The notes under the pieces were generated by a model. The model had not been told where the DNA came from and did not search any database. It worked only from the letters and a program-made list of their open reading frames with translations. Below are positions 58,986 to 64,000 of a stretch of DNA of 64,000 nt, piece after piece. Each line of letters opens with the position of its first letter. The stretch's first letter is position 1. Both the position numbers and the translations under genes were made by a program. Source of the DNA: Limonium bicolor (lineage: Eukaryota; Streptophyta; Magnoliopsida; Caryophyllales; Plumbaginaceae); contig CM041777.1 in assembly GCA_023374045.1 (NCBI GenBank), forward strand, positions 106,773,810 to 106,837,809, in the 5' to 3' direction.

Positions 58986-59420
58986 GGTGGTTGTCAATGT
59001 AGCCAAGACAGGCTTTTTCTATTGACCCGTGCACCCCTTCGGTCTCCCAATTGAGCATACCTCATCCAGAAGAAACAACCTCAGGCCATCGCCCAATCAT
59101 ACCTCAAGCACGGCCAGAGGAAATCATTGTATCACCTTCAGTTTTTTTTTTTGCTTAGTTAGCCTTGTTGCCACCTGAATATAAAAAATAAAGAGATCGA
59201 GATAATCAGCTTCAGTTGGGGGATCAAAAAGTGAAACAGTACTCAATCAAATAGGATGTTCCCGGATTATGATTCAGTAGTGATCGCTCCCCACGTGAGG
59301 TACCCCACTTCCAGTTACTATTTTGCTTCACAAATTTCAGATTTCATTAAATTTATACAAATGCAGTTTGCTCCCGGATCAAAAGAAGACTTTGACCATG
59401 GAGTAGCTCCAAAGTGAATC

Positions 59421-62400
59421 GTAACGCCCCTATTACCATAAATACAGTGGAAATAAAACTCTAAGGCGATTACAGACCATCGGGTTCCAAACACCCGACA
59501 CCAAACCTCACCAATTACAACTTACAATTTACAAAAGCTACGGTCTGAACTCGAGAAAAACTTAACACAAACACAATAGAAATTAAACACATTACTCTCC
59601 ACAAAACCTAGTCCCATCCCAACGCTCATTCTCTTCGTGGCCACCTGTAAGTCAATTCGTACCTGCAAGATGAAACCAGCAGCCCACCCCGAAAGGGCGG
59701 GTCAGTTCCCTGGAATGGAACTGGTACTAATCTCCAAAACATAACTTTAAAGATAACCTTTAAGCAAGCAGTAACTTGAAATAATATTTAAAACCAACAG
59801 AAATAAGCACTTTAAAAATCACCAAGTCATAGATAGCAAGTTAAAGATAGAGACAACAATAGAAAAGGAAAGTTAGTAAACAAATTCACACCATGAGTTA
59901 GTGAGTATCCAATGCCTTAGTTAGATTAAGTTCCAGTTAGGAGTAGAAAGACCAAGTAGTCACCAGGACTAGGAATGATTGATAGATAACGAAGAATCCA
60001 ATAACCCAAGAGTAGAATAAACCCTAATGCCAAGTACGTCCTTTTAGGACAGGGATATACAGCCCCTCTCTGTTCACTACGTCCCCCAGGACAGGGGATA
60101 TACAGCCCCTCTCTGTTAACTACGTCCACTAAGGACAGAGGATATACAGCCCCTCTCTATTGCCGATGAAGACGCGCGCACGTCACCCAAACAAACCCAG
60201 CTCATGGATGAAAAGATATCCAGAGTCAAGAAGAATTACCAAGATTGACATTTCCAAAATTCCACAGATCATTAACTGCACCAGAGCGATACCAAAACAC
60301 TCAGTCCTACAGAGTGCAGAGGCGTAAACCCCGGCAGATAATATCTAATGAAACAACCAGATAGAAGGAACCAATAACCATGTATGTTGTTCAACCAAGG
60401 CTCAGTTAGTCATACAGGCTGAGTTAGTCACACAAACCATTTTTCCTTATTAAAACCTTTTAGGCTCAGTTATTTTTCAAAAACGTCCCTTAAGTCCGTT
60501 AGCAAGCATATGAGTACGAGAAATCGTAACTGGTATGTGTAGAAGCAGTAATCCACCCTTGACTAAACTTGAAAGTGCAACACCCACTAACAACTATAAT
60601 TAAGGTGTTCCAAGTATTGATTAGTTATGGAACTTGTATAACTGAACACCTTTTGTTCTTACCGGGTTATAGTTTTAGATTTACAGTTATCCTCTCATAG
60701 CACTTGGGCTAGATCTAGTTAATTAAATCTTTTATTAGGCCCATTACAGTTGATTAGGAATGATCTAAGTTTACCCTAAGAGTGGCCCAAACTCTCTTGG
60801 TCTGTTTAAATGGGCTTTTGAAGTTCATAGACTTGGGCTTAGTAGGTTAGTCCAAGACCGTGCTACGTTTTTGCTATTTAAACTAAATTCCCTAAAAGGA
60901 TTATGCGAGGTTTCGAACGTGCAACCTCGACTCAGTTCCAGGTTTATCTCGACCAACTACGCCATTGAATTTCTTGTCTAAGGATACGTCTAATTTATTT
61001 TAATTACTTACTCTTAGCCATGGGATTAGTTTAATTAAACTTTTAAGTTATCGTTGGCTAATTATTACAACATCGATTAAAGACCTAAAGTTTAGCACGA
61101 GTATATATTTATTCTTCTAATTAGGTTTCCCGCAGGGAATGTTAACATTATCTCTTAATATTTCTAATATATTTATGCATATATTAGGATTTATCCCAAA
61201 ACATTCTTTAAGAAATTTTATTAAGTTTAATTACTTTAATAACTCTTACACATCTAGTATTCACAAAGCATTCTATCTGCTTAGTTATTACCTATAGGAT
61301 AAAGTATTTTATTTCTTTTAGTGACGCCTATTATATATATATACTAGGATTTACTTAAACATTATTTATGTAGTTATATTGTATTCATTCTCTTTATTAA
61401 CTTCTACACATATTAACATCTGATATATGGTTTAAAAATAAGGTATTTCCTCAAGCTTTAATTAAGTATATTAACTTCCACATTATATAATAAATAAAAA
61501 TGTAGACTAGTTTAATTCCTTGATTTAATATAAGTTTCTATTTTACTACTCCCATATAAGTATATATATATATGTAAACATTTTTACTTCACTTAAAAGA
61601 TAATACCCAAAATATTTATAAACATACTGGTATAAAATGTTAATTTAGGTTTTATTATTTTCCCCAACCTAAAAGCTTATTAACAAACCATACTTTAATT
61701 TTTGTTACATTAAAAACCATATATTATAGTTATTCTTATAAAAATTTCATAAACATAATTTTTAAACCCATTTACCCTTGTCCAAAAATTCCCAAATTTA
61801 ATATATAATAACTATAACATTTTAGACATATTATAAAATTTTTATTTCATAAAATATCTTTTTAAATTTACCAAATAATTCCAGAAAACCCGTAACTTGC
61901 AAAAATCATAACTTACGTTTAAAAACTCAAAACCATATTAATTTACATCAAAATAAACTAGGTTTAATAAGGAATCTATGGTTAAATTTCAAGTCAAAAT
62001 ACATTCGGAAGGCATTTAAATACATTCAACAAGTTAGGGTTTATTTCTGAAATTATAATAAAAACTTATACTCTTAATTTGAAACGATCTAATCTCAGCC
62101 GTCCGTTTCTTATAACTACATCGGACGGCTGCTGAAAGCCGAGTTCATCATCCGCCCCCAACCCGATTCGAGTACTAAATCCACATTTTCTCTCAATCCA
62201 CAGAACGAAATCGCGTGATTCTTCCTCCATTCGTTTCGAAATTAAATTACGGTTCTAATGACACAGATTTCCCCAATTATATGCAGTATTCCGAAAATCG
62301 ATTCTGGGTTCTATCCGAATAGGGTTCTAAGCAGTTCGAATTCAATTTGCAAAATTCTACATATACGAAGCATAATAAGCTTAATTGGTGGTTGGGTTAG

Positions 62401-63637
62401 GTCGGAAACACGACAAGGTTTGACAAAAACGGAGCAATTGATCGGAAACTTACCGGAGTTGCAACAACGGAGGAATTCGAATTCGGAAAATCTGGAAAAG
62501 TTCAAACTTTCGAGCAGTTCACGAGGCCGACTTTGAGGATCTATAACTTGCAGTACAGATCGAGTTAGGCTATGTGTAAGGGCTTAATCGAAAGAGTAAA
62601 CTTACCTCTACATATTGATAACAAGAACTAATCCTAACTCGCAACACACAGAAAATTAAAGTCGCAAGTCACGAGTTTATACCTTACAATTTCGGTATGA
62701 TTTTTGTGCAGCGGAATCAGAGACTTTAGGCAACTATGTCCTCCAAACGGTTACGAATCAGACTTGGGCATAAACATGACAATTGTAGAGGGATTAGAGA
62801 TCTTTAAAACAAGCTAAAGAAATCAAATTTGGTTGAGAGACGAAGGAGTTATGATCAACGAAAGTTACCTGAATTCGGTGAGAAACTGGATTCTGGGTAG
62901 AGTTTTGCAAGGGGTCAACTTTAGGTCAGATTTGTGGCTGATGTATAATGAATTAGGGTATGTGTGAGTAATGGTTGGAAAGAGGATTCGAAGGAGAAAG
63001 AATGAAGAAGGTGGCATTGAAAAATATTGAGAGATGAGTGAGATATGGCCGTCTAAAGTTAGGGCAAAATACTGAAATCTGTTACCGAAATTCAAGGAGA
63101 TAGAAATCGCCTAAGTCCTGGCGCGTGTGAGCCTGACACGTGGCAGTCATTAAAATTTTGGCTCTAAACTTCAATCTATCATAACTTTGGCTAGGATGAT
63201 CCGTTTTTGACGTTCTTTTTATCGATCTTCATGGTTTTCCATAACCTATTTATTGGTATAGGTTTCATGGGCTGGTTTGACCATTCTCAAAAAGTCAACC
63301 CTAGCAAGGCTTAATAAGCTTTAGGGTTCCTAGGATTTTATATTGACTTTTGTGCTTCAAATCATGCTTTCAAATTTTCTAAAATCTTTATAATATAATT
63401 GGAGTGTCTAGAAATTTTCCCAAGATTTATTGACTTATAAATCTTGTTGTTAAATTCATATTACTGTATAATAAATTAACTTAATTTGTATTATTATTTA
63501 GGGTTTAAAATAAGAAGTCCCCTAAATAATTTTTAAATAATACTATATATTAAGTTGGTGTGTAATAATAATATTTAGGGTTTTTATAAAAAGAATCCCC
63601 TAAATTAATGTAAATTAATTTAGGGGTATTTCAGTAT
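59421..63637 (-). repeat. LTR of a second copy of the chromovirus, minus strand
   Basis: On the minus strand the LTR runs from ATACTGAAATACCCC (63637) to GGGGCGTTAC (59421), about 4.22 kb. It lies next to the same GATTCACTTTGGAGC flank as the plus-strand copy. It keeps the 44 bp repeats (60036-60161) and an intact tRNA-like segment (A box 60964-60953, B box 60919-60909). Frames at 59926-60129 and 62258-63095 are LTR sequence. Confidence 0.92.
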
Positions 63638-64000
63638 ATCCCCCTTAACAGAAACTTCGACTCGAAGTTTAGAATCAACTAACAGTTCCAATAAACATTC
63701 CCATTTGTAACTTCCATACCAAACCTTTAATTTCCACCATTCCCATTTCAATTTTCACACATACTCAGAACTCAATCAAACCGAACCAAGATATACCAAA
63801 TATTTCATAGATAAAAATCACAAAACACATCACCTGTAGCTCAAGTACATACGTCACATAGTGTACTCAAGTACATACATACACCTCTCCTTCATCCCAC
63901 TAATAAAGTAACCGGGCATAATCTGGATGAGGTAACGAAGGAGGAGTATGCACCAGTTCCCCCTAAAAAGAGCTAAGGTACGCCCTCGTACCTCTACTAA
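63638..64000 (-). mobile_element. 3' end of the second chromovirus interior (truncated by window edge)
   Basis: Polypurine tract (reverse complement of ATATCCCCCTTAA, 63637-63650) and 3' untranslated region, inverted match to 35477-35822. Pol, AlkB and gag of this copy would lie to the right of the window. Confidence 0.85.

Larger units (their letters stand above)
53957..64000 (-). repeat. Right arm of the giant inverted repeat
   Basis: Reverse complement of 35477-45505, in the same order: minisatellite, Mutator-like MITE, half MITE, CACTA end, palindromic MITE, ACATGTACA fold-back element, low-copy flank, chromovirus 3' LTR and 3' end of its interior. It runs off the window at 64000. Confidence 0.92.

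Noticed and set aside
35477..64000. Fold-back (chimeric read) assembly artefact as explanation of the inverted repeat
   Set aside because: The arms differ at many positions and surround 8.45 kb of unique spacer with a breakpoint inside another element, which a simple template-switch read would not give; not fully excluded without spanning reads.

Overview
This window is repeat-dominated nuclear DNA from a plant, most likely a eudicot. The signs are Ty3/gypsy chromovirus elements primed by initiator tRNA-Met, L1-type LINEs with a plant-style RNase H tail, CTCCCTCCGTCC Stowaway MITEs, Mutator-, hAT- and CACTA-type repeats, and the first exon of a plant-type cytosolic HSP70. I see no intact host gene, rRNA, true tRNA or CRISPR array.

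Layout. 1-4988: a fold-back MITE, then minus-strand LTR remnants of older retrotransposons. 4989-18515: a 13.5 kb element with 4.3 kb LTRs and a 5 kb interior without gag or pol (LARD-like). 18516-25131: Stowaway MITEs (one nested in another), a 5'-truncated minus-strand LINE, and an LTR fragment related to the LARD LTR. 25132-40073: a Ty3/gypsy chromovirus with 4.25 kb LTRs, TTCAC target duplication, tRNA-Met primer site, gag, AlkB-like dioxygenase, protease, RT, RNase H, integrase and a chromodomain-like tail. 40069-45505: flanking DNA packed with fold-back elements, MITEs and minisatellites. 45506-53956: a spacer holding a decayed L1 LINE, a GGAACC-rich hAT-like element and the HSP70 exon. 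53957-64000: an inverted copy of 35477-45505, running off the window.

Two things stand out. First, the chromovirus carries, between its gag zinc knuckles and its protease, a cellular-type AlkB (2-oxoglutarate/Fe(II) dioxygenase) domain with its own stop codon and intron-like flanks. The sequence matches the plant ALKBH1-like subfamily and keeps the HxD...H iron ligands and the RxxxxxR 2-oxoglutarate motif, although this copy is frameshifted. A retrotransposon carrying its own nucleic-acid demethylase could act against host methylation of its RNA or DNA; that function is inference. Second, the right 28 kb is a large inverted duplication with arms of at least 10 kb around an 8.45 kb spacer.

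Damage to the coding regions is mostly single-base indels. The LTR pairs and the inverted arms also differ mainly by homopolymer indels, so some frameshifts may be sequencing error rather than biology.
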